Positions 36,268-45,803 of a stretch of 64,000 nucleotides of DNA are shown in pieces (within the stretch, counting starts at the first letter, position 1; every line of letters starts with the position of its first letter). The DNA comes from DASXUX01 sp036504595. Lineage in GTDB: Bacteria > Planctomycetota > SZUA-567 > H5-PLA8. Where the stretch lies: contig DASXUX010000056.1 in the NCBI GenBank assembly GCA_036504595.1, positions 124,001-188,000 of the forward strand, written 5' to 3'. The notes under the pieces were generated by a model. That model searched no databases and had not been told where the DNA came from. It worked only from the letters and a program-made list of their open reading frames with translations. The position numbers were made by a program, and so were the translations under genes.

Positions 36268-38589
36268 ATGAAAACGTTCATTCTTATCGCAAGTGCACTC
36301 TTGTTTGTTTGCACATGTGACAGCGCCCATGCGGCGGATTTCGCGGACACGGGATCGCTTGGCAACGGACGTTGGTCTCACACCGCCACATTATTGCCCA
36401 GCGGCCAAGTCCTTGCCGCCGGAGGAAGTACACTGCGTTTTTCGGAGTTCCCCGACGCGCGCAACTCATGTGAGCGTTACGACCCGGCCAGCACATTCTG
36501 GCTGGGTGCGGCGCAACTTCTAACGCCGCGCACACTCCACACAGCAACATTGCTTGTCGATGGACGCGTGCTCGTCGCGGGCGGACAAGGCTACGACTAT
36601 AGCAATCCAACGCTGCCGAGCGCCGTCGCACTGGCTCAGTGCGAAATCTACGACCCGGTCGCCAATGCTTGGACCGCGACACAAGCGCTGCTTCAGAGCC
36701 GCGTCTCGCACAAAGCCGCTCGCCTGCCCAACGGGAACGTTCTCGTCGTCGGCGGGTCCGCGCTCGCGACTTGCGAGATCTTTCGGCCGGACTCGGGAAC
36801 CTGGGCGAACGCGTCATCCATGCACTTTGCCAGAAGCGGCCACACGCTCACGCCGCTGGCCAACGGCCGCATTCTGGTCGCGGGCGGCGAGTCGTCCCAG
36901 TCCAGTGAAATCTACGATCCGGCTCTGGATAGCTGGTCCCTGACCGGCGCGATGAACGTCGCGCGCAGCAATCACGCCGCCGTGCTGCTCAACGATGGCC
37001 GCGTGCTTGTGGTCGGCGGCAACGGCACCGCGACGAGCGAAATCTACGATCCCGTGACTGGCACGTGGTCGCTGACGGCTTCCATGTCGCAGCCGCGAAC
37101 GTTGCCCACCGCTACGTTGTTGCCCGACCGAAACGTTCTGGTGGTGGGTGGAACGAGTGACGACACCGCCGAAGTCTTCATTGCGCAGGCCGGGTCGTGG
37201 CAGACGCCCGTGCACACGGGGATCGTTCGCAACAGTCACACGGCTACGCTGCTGGGAGATGGACGTGTGCTCATCGCCGGCGGCATGGGCGGCCCAGGTG
37301 GCAACGGACTGCAGTCATGCCAGTTCTACCTTCCCAATCACCCGCCCGTGGCCGATAGCCAGAGTATCGATCTGACGATCGGTTCGTTCGCGATTCCAGT
37401 AACTGTAACGCTCACCGGATCCGATCCGGACCACGACCCGATCACGTTCGCCGTTGTTTCGCCGCCGCAGCACGGAACGTTGACGGGCACAGCGCCCACG
37501 TTGTTCTACACGCCCGACGCCGGCTATTCCGGCGACGACTCGTTTGCGTTCGTTGCGCAAGATGCCGTTTCCCAAAGCGATCCGGCAAAGGTCAGCTTTC
37601 ACCTCCATGCGCCCAACCTCCCACCGCAGGCCAACAGTCAGGAAATCAACCTGACGATCGGCACCTTCGACGTTCCAGTGGCCGTATCGCTCACCGCATC
37701 CGATCCGGATGGCGACCCGCTCAAGTTCGTCGTCTTGTCGCTGCCGCAACACGGAACGCTTACCGGAACAACGCCGGCCTTGTTCTACACGCCGGACGAC
37801 GGCTATGTGGGAGAGGACTCCTTTACGTTCGCGGCCCAAGATGCTGTATCGCAAAGCGATCCGGGAACGATTACGTTCCACCTTGCCGCGGCTCCCGTGA
37901 TCGAAATGCTGACCACCGGGCTGTCCGCGACCGCCGGCAAGCCGTTGGGGTTCGGGGTCGCTCTTGTGTCCGCCGCCGCCGAGGTCACCTACGCGTGGGA
38001 CTTCGGAGACGGGGACTCCGTGGTCTTTGGTCCCTCGCAGCAGAAGGTCTTTGCCCAGCCTGGCAGCTATCAAGTGACCCTTACGGCCACCGATTCATCC
38101 GGCGCCGCCACGACGCTCACACGCGTCATTCAGGTGCTCTCGGAACAGAACACACGCCGGTTGCGCCCGAGCCTTTCGTACAACGCGTCGTGGAAGCAGG
38201 ATGGCGCTGGCCACCTGCGCATGCAAGCAGTCGTTCCCACGGGCGCGCATCGCCTCGCCGCCGGCTCGACCCTCTCCCTGCAAATCGCAGGCGCACGCTA
38301 CTCCGGTGTTCTCGACGCCAATCTGCAAGCGTCGAGCGCAGACGGGGTTTCATTTCGCGCTCGCCCTTCAAGACACGCCGACATCAATGCCTTCGAAATC
38401 CGCGTCCGAGTCTTCACACAGGATCTCGGTGCGAAGCTCTCCCTGCCGCCCGCTGCTGTCCATGCACAAACGTTGACAGTCACCGTGCAACTGCAGTTGG
38501 ATGTCCTGGCGTCCGACGTGCAAACAACTGCGGTTTATCGCGCCAGTCCCGGTCACCATTTGCGCCTCCACGGGATCAGCAGCCAGTAA
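36268..38589 (+). CDS. Secreted Kelch-repeat, Ig-like and PKD protein
   Basis: A 773-residue exported protein. The signal peptide is MKTFILIASALLFVC with cleavage after SAHA. Residues about 25-350 carry six to seven Kelch-type blades (LPSGQVLAAGG, LNDGRVLVVGGNG, LGDGRVLIAGGMG). Two near-identical 93-residue Ig-like domains follow (each with TVTLTGSDPDHDP or SLTASDPDGDP and a GTLTGT-LFYTPD-GY motif), then a PKD domain (WDFGDGDSVV) and a C-terminal domain of about 140 residues. The C-terminal domain may be related to that of the giant protein. An in-frame ATG at 36238 with AGGAG 4 bases ahead is an alternative start; 36268 gives a cleaner signal peptide. Kelch blades suggest a ligand-binding or galactose-oxidase-like fold without copper ligands that I can identify. 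Confidence 0.85.
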   Translation: MKTFILIASALLFVCTCDSAHAADFADTGSLGNGRWSHTATLLPSGQVLAAGGSTLRFSEFPDARNSCERYDPASTFWLGAAQLLTPRTLHTATLLVDGRVLVAGGQGYDYSNPTLPSAVALAQCEIYDPVANAWTATQALLQSRVSHKAARLPNGNVLVVGGSALATCEIFRPDSGTWANASSMHFARSGHTLTPLANGRILVAGGESSQSSEIYDPALDSWSLTGAMNVARSNHAAVLLNDGRVLVVGGNGTATSEIYDPVTGTWSLTASMSQPRTLPTATLLPDRNVLVVGGTSDDTAEVFIAQAGSWQTPVHTGIVRNSHTATLLGDGRVLIAGGMGGPGGNGLQSCQFYLPNHPPVADSQSIDLTIGSFAIPVTVTLTGSDPDHDPITFAVVSPPQHGTLTGTAPTLFYTPDAGYSGDDSFAFVAQDAVSQSDPAKVSFHLHAPNLPPQANSQEINLTIGTFDVPVAVSLTASDPDGDPLKFVVLSLPQHGTLTGTTPALFYTPDDGYVGEDSFTFAAQDAVSQSDPGTITFHLAAAPVIEMLTTGLSATAGKPLGFGVALVSAAAEVTYAWDFGDGDSVVFGPSQQKVFAQPGSYQVTLTATDSSGAATTLTRVIQVLSEQNTRRLRPSLSYNASWKQDGAGHLRMQAVVPTGAHRLAAGSTLSLQIAGARYSGVLDANLQASSADGVSFRARPSRHADINAFEIRVRVFTQDLGAKLSLPPAAVHAQTLTVTVQLQLDVLASDVQTTAVYRASPGHHLRLHGISSQ

Positions 38590-38651
38590 AGCCGCGGGGA
38601 GAGGTCAGGGTACCGCAGATCCAAAATTCAAAATCGTTCCGCAATCGACCC

Positions 38652-40643
38652 TCACGCCTCCGCGCTGACTTCTTCGGCCGGAATTCTCGGCCCGTGGTTG
38701 AGCGCAATATCGGCGCGCACGCGTTCGGTCATCAGCCGCTCAAGCGCTTCGCGGTTGTCGAACAGCGACCATGCGTCCAGGTCGTCACCGGGAGCCGCGG
38801 CGATCTGAGCGCTGCATGCATGCACCCACGAAATCCGCTGCAGCGGCGCCGGGTGAGTATCATAAACCGTCGGTGGAGCCTTCAGAGCCTTATCGACGTC
38901 CTTTGCGACACTCTCTTCGCTCACAGGCCCAGTTACCAGTTGATACTGGTAGAGGTTGCGCAGCGGCTTCTTGGCGTCCAGAACTTCCTTCAGCGTGGCG
39001 GTGGCATGAGCATCGAAATGCACCGATCTCTTGATGACGTGCCGCAAGCCTTCTTCAAACGCTCCTGCGCCAACCGTCAACGCCGCCCAGCGGTCCGCCA
39101 GCACTTCCTGCAGCCGCGACGCGCCGTGCGAAATCAGGATGAACACGCGATAGAATCCGTTGAGGAACAGCCACGCCGGGTTGTACCAGTTGGCCACTCC
39201 GCTCAACGCCAGGTTAAGGCCCATCAGCATCAGTGACCGTCGCACGGCCAGAGCGAACCCGCCGCCGGCCGTGTCGCGGTTCACAAAATGTCCGTATTCG
39301 TGCGCGACGACCGCCCGCAAAGCGCCGCAGCGCATTCCGTCCAGCAGCCCCAACCCCAGGATAAGGCAGCGTTCCGTCTGGTTGGATAACTGCCGCCGCA
39401 TGCCTCCGCGTTCGACGACCGCCATCTCGGTGCCCGGCGTCAGATACACATTGTCCACGGGCCGGGTGTCCAATCGCCGCGCCAGGTCAACCAGCAGTTG
39501 CCGGAATCGCGGCTGAGTCCGAAGATCGAGCCGATAGCCCGGATCTTCGTCTTTGACGCGCACGAACAGGCTCTTTGCGATTCCCCACATCGTGGCCAGC
39601 GCAAGGATGACCACGATCGCCACCAGTTTCACCGGAATTCGTCCCACCGCCAGGCACGCATAGATGATCCCCACCGGCACCGCGGCCACCACGATGATCA
39701 GCAGCGGCAACGACAGGTAGTAGAACCCACAACTCGCCCACATCACCGCGCGGTACATGCCGCCCAGCAGGCCCATTCCCGAAAGTTCCTGCGCCGCCGG
39801 CGTGTGAGCGACACGTTGGGATGCGCGCAACGCCAGCGCGCTCAAGAACAATCCCGCGACAAAGAGAAACGCGAAGGTCGCCGCCCACCACAACGCCACC
39901 CGCCACGCGATGCCCCAATATCGGACGTACCACGGCTGCGCATTCAGCAGCGCGGCCTGCAGCCGGTTGGTGATGCTCCGATCCACTCCGCCCTTCACCG
40001 CCTTGTCGATGCAAGCCTGCGCTTCGTCCCAATCACCCTCAGATGTCGCCAGCATCCAGCCAAACACATGGCGCTCCGGCAGGTCCGGCTTCGCATGCTC
40101 CATTTTTTGAACCGCAGTCTTCAGCATCGCCAGATCTTTCGCCGTGCAGGCCGCCTGAGCTGCGCACAAAAGCGAATACCCATCCGCGGTGGGACTGGTG
40201 AGAATGCTGCGCCCCAGCGAAATAATCTCCGCGTGCTCAGCCGCACTGGGCTGAGCGCCTTCGTCTGTGTGCATCAGCATCTGGATCAAGGCGCCTTTGT
40301 TCTCGGCGCAATCCGAACTCTTCAACGCCTCCCGCGCAACACGAATCGCCTCGCCGCGCCGCCCCGTTTGCACCAGAACGTGCGCAAGCCGGCGCTTGGC
40401 GTGGTGCCAGTCCGGCTGGCGCTTCAAGACCTCGCGATAAAGCCGCTCCGCGGCCGGCCAGTCCTTGCTTTCACGCGCCGCATTCGCCTCCTCGAAGCTC
40501 TTCGCCGCATCCGGATCGCGCGCGCGCAGTTCCTCCGTAATGCGCTGGGTATACTCCTCCATCGCCGGGTCGCTTCGACCTTCGCCGGACCAAACAGTAG
40601 AAATTGCGAGCAGTGACAATATCGCCGTCAGCACGATACGCAT
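38652..40643 (-). CDS. M48-family membrane metalloprotease with N-terminal TPRs
   Basis: A 663-residue protein. A signal peptide (MRIVLTAILSLLAIS) precedes a TPR-like helical region (about 40-210). Three or four transmembrane segments lie near 230-345 (WWAATFAFLFVAGLFLSAL, YLSLPLLIIVVAAVPVG, LVAIVVILALATMWG). The zinc metalloprotease motif HEYGH is near residue 447, and the third ligand is probably the Glu in LQEVLADRWA. The order (membrane helices, HExxH, then ExxxD) is that of M48/HtpX-type peptidases, which act in envelope protein quality control. The ATG at 40643 has GGAGG 6 bases upstream. The long helical and TPR N-terminus is larger than usual for HtpX. Confidence 0.9.
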   Translation of the reverse strand: MRIVLTAILSLLAISTVWSGEGRSDPAMEEYTQRITEELRARDPDAAKSFEEANAARESKDWPAAERLYREVLKRQPDWHHAKRRLAHVLVQTGRRGEAIRVAREALKSSDCAENKGALIQMLMHTDEGAQPSAAEHAEIISLGRSILTSPTADGYSLLCAAQAACTAKDLAMLKTAVQKMEHAKPDLPERHVFGWMLATSEGDWDEAQACIDKAVKGGVDRSITNRLQAALLNAQPWYVRYWGIAWRVALWWAATFAFLFVAGLFLSALALRASQRVAHTPAAQELSGMGLLGGMYRAVMWASCGFYYLSLPLLIIVVAAVPVGIIYACLAVGRIPVKLVAIVVILALATMWGIAKSLFVRVKDEDPGYRLDLRTQPRFRQLLVDLARRLDTRPVDNVYLTPGTEMAVVERGGMRRQLSNQTERCLILGLGLLDGMRCGALRAVVAHEYGHFVNRDTAGGGFALAVRRSLMLMGLNLALSGVANWYNPAWLFLNGFYRVFILISHGASRLQEVLADRWAALTVGAGAFEEGLRHVIKRSVHFDAHATATLKEVLDAKKPLRNLYQYQLVTGPVSEESVAKDVDKALKAPPTVYDTHPAPLQRISWVHACSAQIAAAPGDDLDAWSLFDNREALERLMTERVRADIALNHGPRIPAEEVSAEA

Positions 40644-40723
40644 GGCACCCCTCCGCTAAGAAACTTTGAACCGCTCTATTGTTGACGTTTAGCCGCCAGA
40701 CTATAACGGCTTGCGACAGGCGC

Positions 40724-40811
40724 AAGTACCTGAAACCAGCAACCCGAAAAAGCAGAAACTGCCGTCAGTTCCAGCGCGCCCTGAACCCTGAACCCTGAAC
40801 CCCGAACCCTG
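40724..40811. repeat. Period-7 tandem repeat, unit CCTGAAC
   Basis: 40780-40811 holds CCTGAAC three times, then CCCGAAC and CCTG. The preceding 56 bases keep a looser 7-base periodicity (CCTGAAA, CCAGCAA, CCCGAAA). The unit is the reverse complement of the CAGGGTT family near 25877 and 26064. It lies just past the 3' end of the GH42-like gene. Confidence 0.85.
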
Positions 40812-40815
40812 CCCT

Positions 40816-42978
40816 TCACTCGCACGTATACACATTCGCCTCCCACGGCACGAAGGCGTCCTCAAATTCTTTCCCGTCGCCCAGCACTTTCCCCGTTCTC
40901 TCGTTCTTCAGATTCTTCACCGGCGCAGCGAACGACAATCCCAGCTTCACGCTCGCTTCGCCCAGTCCATCTTTCGTTGCGCCAAAATCGCTGATCGACG
41001 CGCGCCGGTCCAGATTCTTCAACACGCACAGCGTTGTCTTTTCGCCATTCTTCCAGAACAACGCCTCCATCGCCGCCGCCGGCCGGCCGTCCACCTTCAT
41101 CACCAGCCGCGGCGTCACACCAGCCGTCTTCAGCAGGCCCGCCACCAGAGGCAGCCATTCTTTCGCTTCATGGGTCGGCCGCTTCAGCAAGTATCCGATC
41201 GGCGAAAGATTCAGGTACACCGCCGTTCCGTTCCGCACGACCACGGGCTCGCCGCTCGCATCCGCCTCGGCCTTCCCACCCGCCGCCGTCAGGCCGCGCT
41301 CAAATGCCGCTACGTCTTTGTATACAGGCGCTCCGCCCACATCCCAATTCTTGGGCGTCACTCCAGAGTAGCCTTTCTCCGCGTTGATCTCCGTCAGCAC
41401 CTGCCCGCCCAGAATTCCTTTGCTCAAATCGCGCTTGATCCCAAAGACATCGTCCAACGCTCCCACCGCGCGAGCCTTCCCGTGTTCGTCCATGATGCCG
41501 CACAGATGATCGGCAATCACCGTCCCGCCCTTCTTGACGAACGCCTTGACCGCCGCCGCTTCCGCATCCGACAAACACAACGTTCGGTTCAGCAGCAGCA
41601 CTTTAAAGCCGCCGCGCTCCAGTTCTCCTCCTAATAGCTGTTCCTGCTGGATGAACTTGCCTTGAACCCCAATGTCCTCGAGCGTTTTCAGCCATGCAAT
41701 CCGTGAGTTCCCGCTCGTCGAACACGCACAATCCATCGACGAACTCCGGTTGGGCCACGTCCCGCCGTGACAAGCCGCATCCATCGCCCACGTGACCTGG
41801 ATGCTGGGGTGCGAATAATAAATGGCAACCGGATCGTTCACGAACCGCGCGTCGATCACCAGCTTCGAAACCGGCCCCTGCACTTCCTTGAACACCGGCG
41901 CCAGAGCCTTGATGTGCTCAGAGACTTGCCCTTTGACAAACCATCCTTCCGGCCACGCAATCACTCCGCGGTTGCCATGACAAAGGTAGTACCACAGGAA
42001 CCACGCATCCTTGTGCGGATCTTTGCTCGAAAAAAACGTCTGCACATGCGGCCGCTTCGCCGTCCAGAAGCTCCGCAGGATCTCGTTGCTCCCGCCAATG
42101 TCGTACGCTTCCATCCACTGAGCTGCCCCGCACAGTTTCCGGTAGTCGTACCCGCCATACGCGCTCGGCGATTGCCCGCCCACGAACCCTGCGGGCACGC
42201 TGGCGTCCAGGCTGTTCGCAAACCGCACCATTGACGCCACGCAATCGGCAAACTGCGAATCCATGTACCCGCGCCAGTCACACCACTGGCTCAGGTTCAG
42301 CTTCCCGATGTCCGCCGGCTTAAGCTGCGCCCGAAACGCCTCATAGGATTTCGGCGAGATCTCATCGAAGCTCTTGTACGTCGCGTCATACTCCGCGTTG
42401 AGCTTTTCAATCGTCCCATAGAGCTGCGCCAGATACTTCCGGTAACCGGCGATTGAATTCGGATGCCCGTCCACCTCCGCCGGCGAACAGAAGTTCCCCA
42501 GGCTAATCTCATCATCGAGCGCATACGCCACGACCGACGATCCCTTCGCGCTCGCCACATTTTCGCTGATCAGCTTCTTCATCGCCTCGATCGTCGCCGG
42601 ATCCACCAGACTGTTCGGCCGCACGATGATGTTCTTGTTCTTCTTCACCTTGTCGGCGAGATTCCCGAGATGCAGGTAGCCCTTGCCCGCCGTGTGATCG
42701 ACATAGAAAGGCCAGTTCGTTTCTTTCGCAAACGCCTGAAGTTTGTCGTTGCGGCGATCGATGTGAAACCCGTGCAGATTCACCGATTCATACAAGGCCT
42801 TGTCGCGCGTCACATCCGTCTGAAACTGCCACGCCAGAATCACAAAGCTGTCCCAATGCTTCGGCGGCGGAATCTCTGGCACGCCCGGAGCCATCTCGCC
42901 GGCGGCGCAATATCCCAACACCGCCACCCACGCCACCAGCCCGCGCAGCGCGCCAGCCCGCTCCGATGCATTCGCCAT
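40816..42978 (-). CDS. Exported GH42-like beta-galactosidase family protein
   Basis: A 720-residue exported protein (signal peptide about 1-26, cleavage near CAAGE). Residues about 40-420 look like a glycoside hydrolase clan A barrel of the GH42 type. The segment YALDDEISLGNF (near residue 157) occupies the place of the acid/base Glu, and GGYDYRKL and WFLWYYLCHGNRGVIAWPEGW are recognisable barrel segments. Residues about 440-600 resemble the beta-galactosidase trimerisation (glutamine-amidotransferase-like) domain (LLLNRTLCLSDAEAAAVKAFVKKGGTVIAD). The C-terminal beta domain (KNGEKTTLCVLKNLDRR) completes the GH42 pattern. It is the downstream partner of the clan GH-A gene at 43061, with an 82-base gap and the same strand, so the two are probably co-transcribed. 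The substrate is not predictable from sequence alone. Confidence 0.82.
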   Translation of the reverse strand: MANASERAGALRGLVAWVAVLGYCAAGEMAPGVPEIPPPKHWDSFVILAWQFQTDVTRDKALYESVNLHGFHIDRRNDKLQAFAKETNWPFYVDHTAGKGYLHLGNLADKVKKNKNIIVRPNSLVDPATIEAMKKLISENVASAKGSSVVAYALDDEISLGNFCSPAEVDGHPNSIAGYRKYLAQLYGTIEKLNAEYDATYKSFDEISPKSYEAFRAQLKPADIGKLNLSQWCDWRGYMDSQFADCVASMVRFANSLDASVPAGFVGGQSPSAYGGYDYRKLCGAAQWMEAYDIGGSNEILRSFWTAKRPHVQTFFSSKDPHKDAWFLWYYLCHGNRGVIAWPEGWFVKGQVSEHIKALAPVFKEVQGPVSKLVIDARFVNDPVAIYYSHPSIQVTWAMDAACHGGTWPNRSSSMDCACSTSGNSRIAWLKTLEDIGVQGKFIQQEQLLGGELERGGFKVLLLNRTLCLSDAEAAAVKAFVKKGGTVIADHLCGIMDEHGKARAVGALDDVFGIKRDLSKGILGGQVLTEINAEKGYSGVTPKNWDVGGAPVYKDVAAFERGLTAAGGKAEADASGEPVVVRNGTAVYLNLSPIGYLLKRPTHEAKEWLPLVAGLLKTAGVTPRLVMKVDGRPAAAMEALFWKNGEKTTLCVLKNLDRRASISDFGATKDGLGEASVKLGLSFAAPVKNLKNERTGKVLGDGKEFEDAFVPWEANVYTCE

Positions 42979-43060
42979 ATCTCTAATCTCCCGGGGAGAA
43001 CCCCGCTTGTGTTATCTCCCCACCGCCCAAAAGTCCAATCTTTTGATCCTTCGTCGCCCG

Positions 43061-45160
43061 TCACTTCCCCGCATTCCCCGACTGATCCACCGCGATCACT
43101 CTGTACTGTCCCTCGCCCTCCGAAGTAAACTCCGTCGCCACCGTCGATCCCATCTGCGTCTCGCCGCGATAAACGCGGTAATAGCAGAAGTCTGCCTCCG
43201 TGTTTGCGCTCCAACTCACGCGCCACTTTCCTTCGGCGTTCTTCTCCGCCTTCACGTCCTTTACCGCCGCCGGCGGATCGTCGTCGTACTCGCTCGTGTA
43301 AACGCTCAGGCTCAACGGCGCCACGTTGTCGCTGAACGCCCCGTCTTTCATTTCGATCTGTCCTGCGGGCGCCTGCATGTCCCCAAACGGATGCTGTGGT
43401 ACGTGAGCAGTCTCGTAGACATACTTCCGCAATTTAAGGGTGGTGCCGGCCTCCGTGCCGGCCGGCAGGGACGCCGGCACCACCCCCACCTTGACCTCCG
43501 CCGGCGCGTTGTACCGGTTGATCACCGCGACCGAAATCGTTTTCGCCCCGTGATGCTGCACCGCCGCCACGCGCAGCAACGGATCGCTGCTGCTCACGCT
43601 CAGCGTTGTTGCCGGTCCTCGGAAAAACCGCGTCAGCAATCCGTAGCTGTAGTAAACCGCGCGCGTCGAATGATCCGTCTTCGACCAGCGGAACGCGCCC
43701 CACTTGTTGATGTACCCGCGCGAATATTCATCGGGATAGTCGGCGAAAGTCCAATACCCCAGCGCATACACTCCGCCATTGATCGCCGCAATGCCCGCCT
43801 CGCAAACCTGCAAAGCCGCCAGCGGTTCTTGCGGCGTCTCGTACCAAATGCAGCGGTCTTGCTTCACGCCATTCACCACACTGTTGTCTTGCTTCGAACC
43901 AAACTCCCCCAGGATAAAGTTCTTGCCTTTCGCGCGTGCGAGTCCCGCGCCCCATTTCGCCTGCTGCAGAAACCACCCATAGAAACGCACATCTTCCAAT
44001 TGGTAATCATTGATGTAATGATGCCCGCCGTAGACGCCGGTAATCTCGTCCATGTTCTTGCTGGCCCATTCAATGCTGGGCCAGCAGCCAACGGGGGACG
44101 CATCCGTCGCCAGCAGCTTGATGTCCAATTTTCGTGCGTTCAGTTCATCATAGAAGCACTGGTGGTACGACTTGAACTTCGGCAGATCCTTGTTCATCGC
44201 TCCCCATTGCTTCATCGAGAGTTCGTTCGTCATGCAGTAATACTTGATGTTCGTGCAACCTTTGGTCCGCACGAGGTACTCAAGGTAATCCACCACCGAT
44301 TTTGCATACGCTTTGCGCTCCGGCCCCTCCGGCACGTCCTTTGGATTCCACGTGGTGACGTAAACTTCGGTGCCGACATCCTTCATCATCCGAATGTAGT
44401 TGGCTTGAATGTCGCGCCGCTCGCCCTTCCAGTCGCAGTTGTCCCCAAGTCGCGCAAACGACGGCCGCAGTTCCCGCCAGCGCTTGGCCAGCACCTGATC
44501 AAAGTGTTCCTGGGAGAACGTGTGCTCATGTTCCGAACAGTGAAATCCGACTCCGCCAAAGTTCGGATGAATAACGTTCTCGCTGGAGATCCGTATCGCG
44601 CACGGCGCCGGCGGCTTCTCCGGAATCGGTTTGTAACGCGTGCACATCACTTCCACGTCATCAAACCACGCTGAGCCGTTCGCGTGAAGCAGCAAAGCCA
44701 ACCGCACCCGCCGCGAACCCTTTGGCGCCGTGCCTTCGACCTTCAGTTGCTGCCACTCGCGAGCGCTGTTGTCGCTTGCGTGGCCGCCGTGGCTGACGTC
44801 CAGCCGCTTGTCGCCATCGAAATATTCCAGCGCCACGTACGCGCCGGGGTCGCTGTTGACGCCCTCCGTGCGCACCCAAACCGAAACGTGGTATGCATCG
44901 CCGCCGCTGACCTTCTCGTCGATGACGCGCACAAACTTCTGGTACGCCGGCTTCACCCCCGCCGTGAGAACGATCTTCGCCGCCTTCTGTCCGCCATGCG
45001 GCTTCTCCGCTGCAGCCGAAAACTCCGCCTGCCCCTCCGTCTGCCACGCACCGATGCCAGCTTCGAAATCCTCGCGGAAAAGCACTTGGGCGTCGGACTC
45101 CTCGGCAGCAACCATGGAGGATACACACAGCAGCAGCGCACAAACGATCGTCATAAACAT
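43061..45160 (-). CDS. Exported clan GH-A glycoside hydrolase (GH39/GH79-like) with FN3
   Basis: A 699-residue exported protein. The signal peptide is MFMTIVCALLLCVSSMVAA. Residues about 25-155 are a jelly-roll carbohydrate-binding module (DFEAGIGAWQTEGQAEF, SAWFDDVEV). A clan A barrel follows (about 160-500) with candidate acid/base Glu in YYCMTNEL (near 311) and nucleophile Glu in ILGEFGS (near 419). A beta-sandwich and a C-terminal fibronectin type III domain (PAAVKDVKAEKN, YRVYRGE) end the protein. The ATG at 45160 has GGGGA 8 bases upstream and begins the signal peptide; the frame is open to 45427. The peptide VVPASLPAGTEAGTT is encoded by a REP-like palindrome inserted in frame at 43438-43485. 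Confidence 0.85.
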   Translation of the reverse strand: MFMTIVCALLLCVSSMVAAEESDAQVLFREDFEAGIGAWQTEGQAEFSAAAEKPHGGQKAAKIVLTAGVKPAYQKFVRVIDEKVSGGDAYHVSVWVRTEGVNSDPGAYVALEYFDGDKRLDVSHGGHASDNSAREWQQLKVEGTAPKGSRRVRLALLLHANGSAWFDDVEVMCTRYKPIPEKPPAPCAIRISSENVIHPNFGGVGFHCSEHEHTFSQEHFDQVLAKRWRELRPSFARLGDNCDWKGERRDIQANYIRMMKDVGTEVYVTTWNPKDVPEGPERKAYAKSVVDYLEYLVRTKGCTNIKYYCMTNELSMKQWGAMNKDLPKFKSYHQCFYDELNARKLDIKLLATDASPVGCWPSIEWASKNMDEITGVYGGHHYINDYQLEDVRFYGWFLQQAKWGAGLARAKGKNFILGEFGSKQDNSVVNGVKQDRCIWYETPQEPLAALQVCEAGIAAINGGVYALGYWTFADYPDEYSRGYINKWGAFRWSKTDHSTRAVYYSYGLLTRFFRGPATTLSVSSSDPLLRVAAVQHHGAKTISVAVINRYNAPAEVKVGVVPASLPAGTEAGTTLKLRKYVYETAHVPQHPFGDMQAPAGQIEMKDGAFSDNVAPLSLSVYTSEYDDDPPAAVKDVKAEKNAEGKWRVSWSANTEADFCYYRVYRGETQMGSTVATEFTSEGEGQYRVIAVDQSGNAGK
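43438..43485. repeat. REP-like palindrome inside the GH gene
   Basis: The 13-bp arms GGGTGGTGCCGGC (43438-43450) and GCCGGCACCACCC (43473-43485) are perfectly complementary. Inside are two mini-hairpins sharing GCCGGC stems with loops CTCCGT and AGGGAC. It is translated in frame within a beta-sandwich region. The left part is identical to the element at 26440-26493. Confidence 0.88.
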
Positions 45161-45326
45161 GGCTTCATTCCCCATGGACCGCATCGGTTCTACAGCAGCG
45201 TCGAAAGAACGCAATTTGACGGATCGCCGTTGCGTCAGGATTGAGCGCGGGTATGGTGGACTGGAGGACACCACTTCTATGCGCACCGGTACCGCACACG
45301 CTCGAAAGCAACGTCGGGGGGGCACG

Positions 45327-45746
45327 ATGGGGCACACCCATGTCACGATCAAAGTCGAAAACGTTGCGGACTGGATGGCCGCGCAGGAGAAGCGCGGGCG
45401 GAAAAAAACTCGCATCCGAACCATCATTATCCCTGACGCTCTGGTGGATACGGGAACAACATATCTTTGTTTGCCCGCCCGTTACATTCGAGAACTCGGA
45501 CTACAGCCTTTTCCCAAGCCAATCACCGCCACCACTGCGGCGGGTGTTGTTGAGCGCCGCCTCTTTGGTGGCGCGATGTTGACCATCGACGAGCGCAGCG
45601 ACATTTTTGCGGTCGCTGAACTGCCCGATGATGTCCCGCCGTTGATCGGCGTAATCCCGCTTGAAGGCCTTGACTATGTCGTTGATCCCACCACGCAGAC
45701 CCTGATCGGGAAACATGGAGCCAAGCGCGTGATGCTGATGTGCTGA
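45327..45746 (+). CDS. Clan AA retropepsin-like aspartic protease
   Basis: A 139-residue protein whose D41-T42-G43 (ALVDTGTTYLCLP) is the catalytic motif of retropepsin-like (clan AA) aspartic proteases, which work as homodimers. A second conserved stretch, LIGVIPLEGLDYVVDP, matches the ILG(x)PLE-type flap-side motif of bacterial members. The protein is cytoplasmic by sequence (no signal). The start at 45327 gives the typical MG(H/L)xxVTIKV N-terminus; a G-rich stretch (45316-45322) precedes it. An upstream in-frame ATG at 45279 with GGAGG is an alternative. The frame extends far upstream only as an antisense shadow of the GH gene. A 47-residue gene follows 57 bases downstream. Confidence 0.83.
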   Translation: MGHTHVTIKVENVADWMAAQEKRGRKKTRIRTIIIPDALVDTGTTYLCLPARYIRELGLQPFPKPITATTAAGVVERRLFGGAMLTIDERSDIFAVAELPDDVPPLIGVIPLEGLDYVVDPTTQTLIGKHGAKRVMLMC

Positions 45747-45803
45747 GCCTGTCGGCCCCGGCCCGCAAATTGTTTGATCAAGAATGTGACTGGGGAGAAG
45801 AAT

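Noticed and set aside
38621..38634. Another period-7 array
   Set aside because: Only two units (CCAAAAT, TCAAAAT), too few to distinguish from chance.
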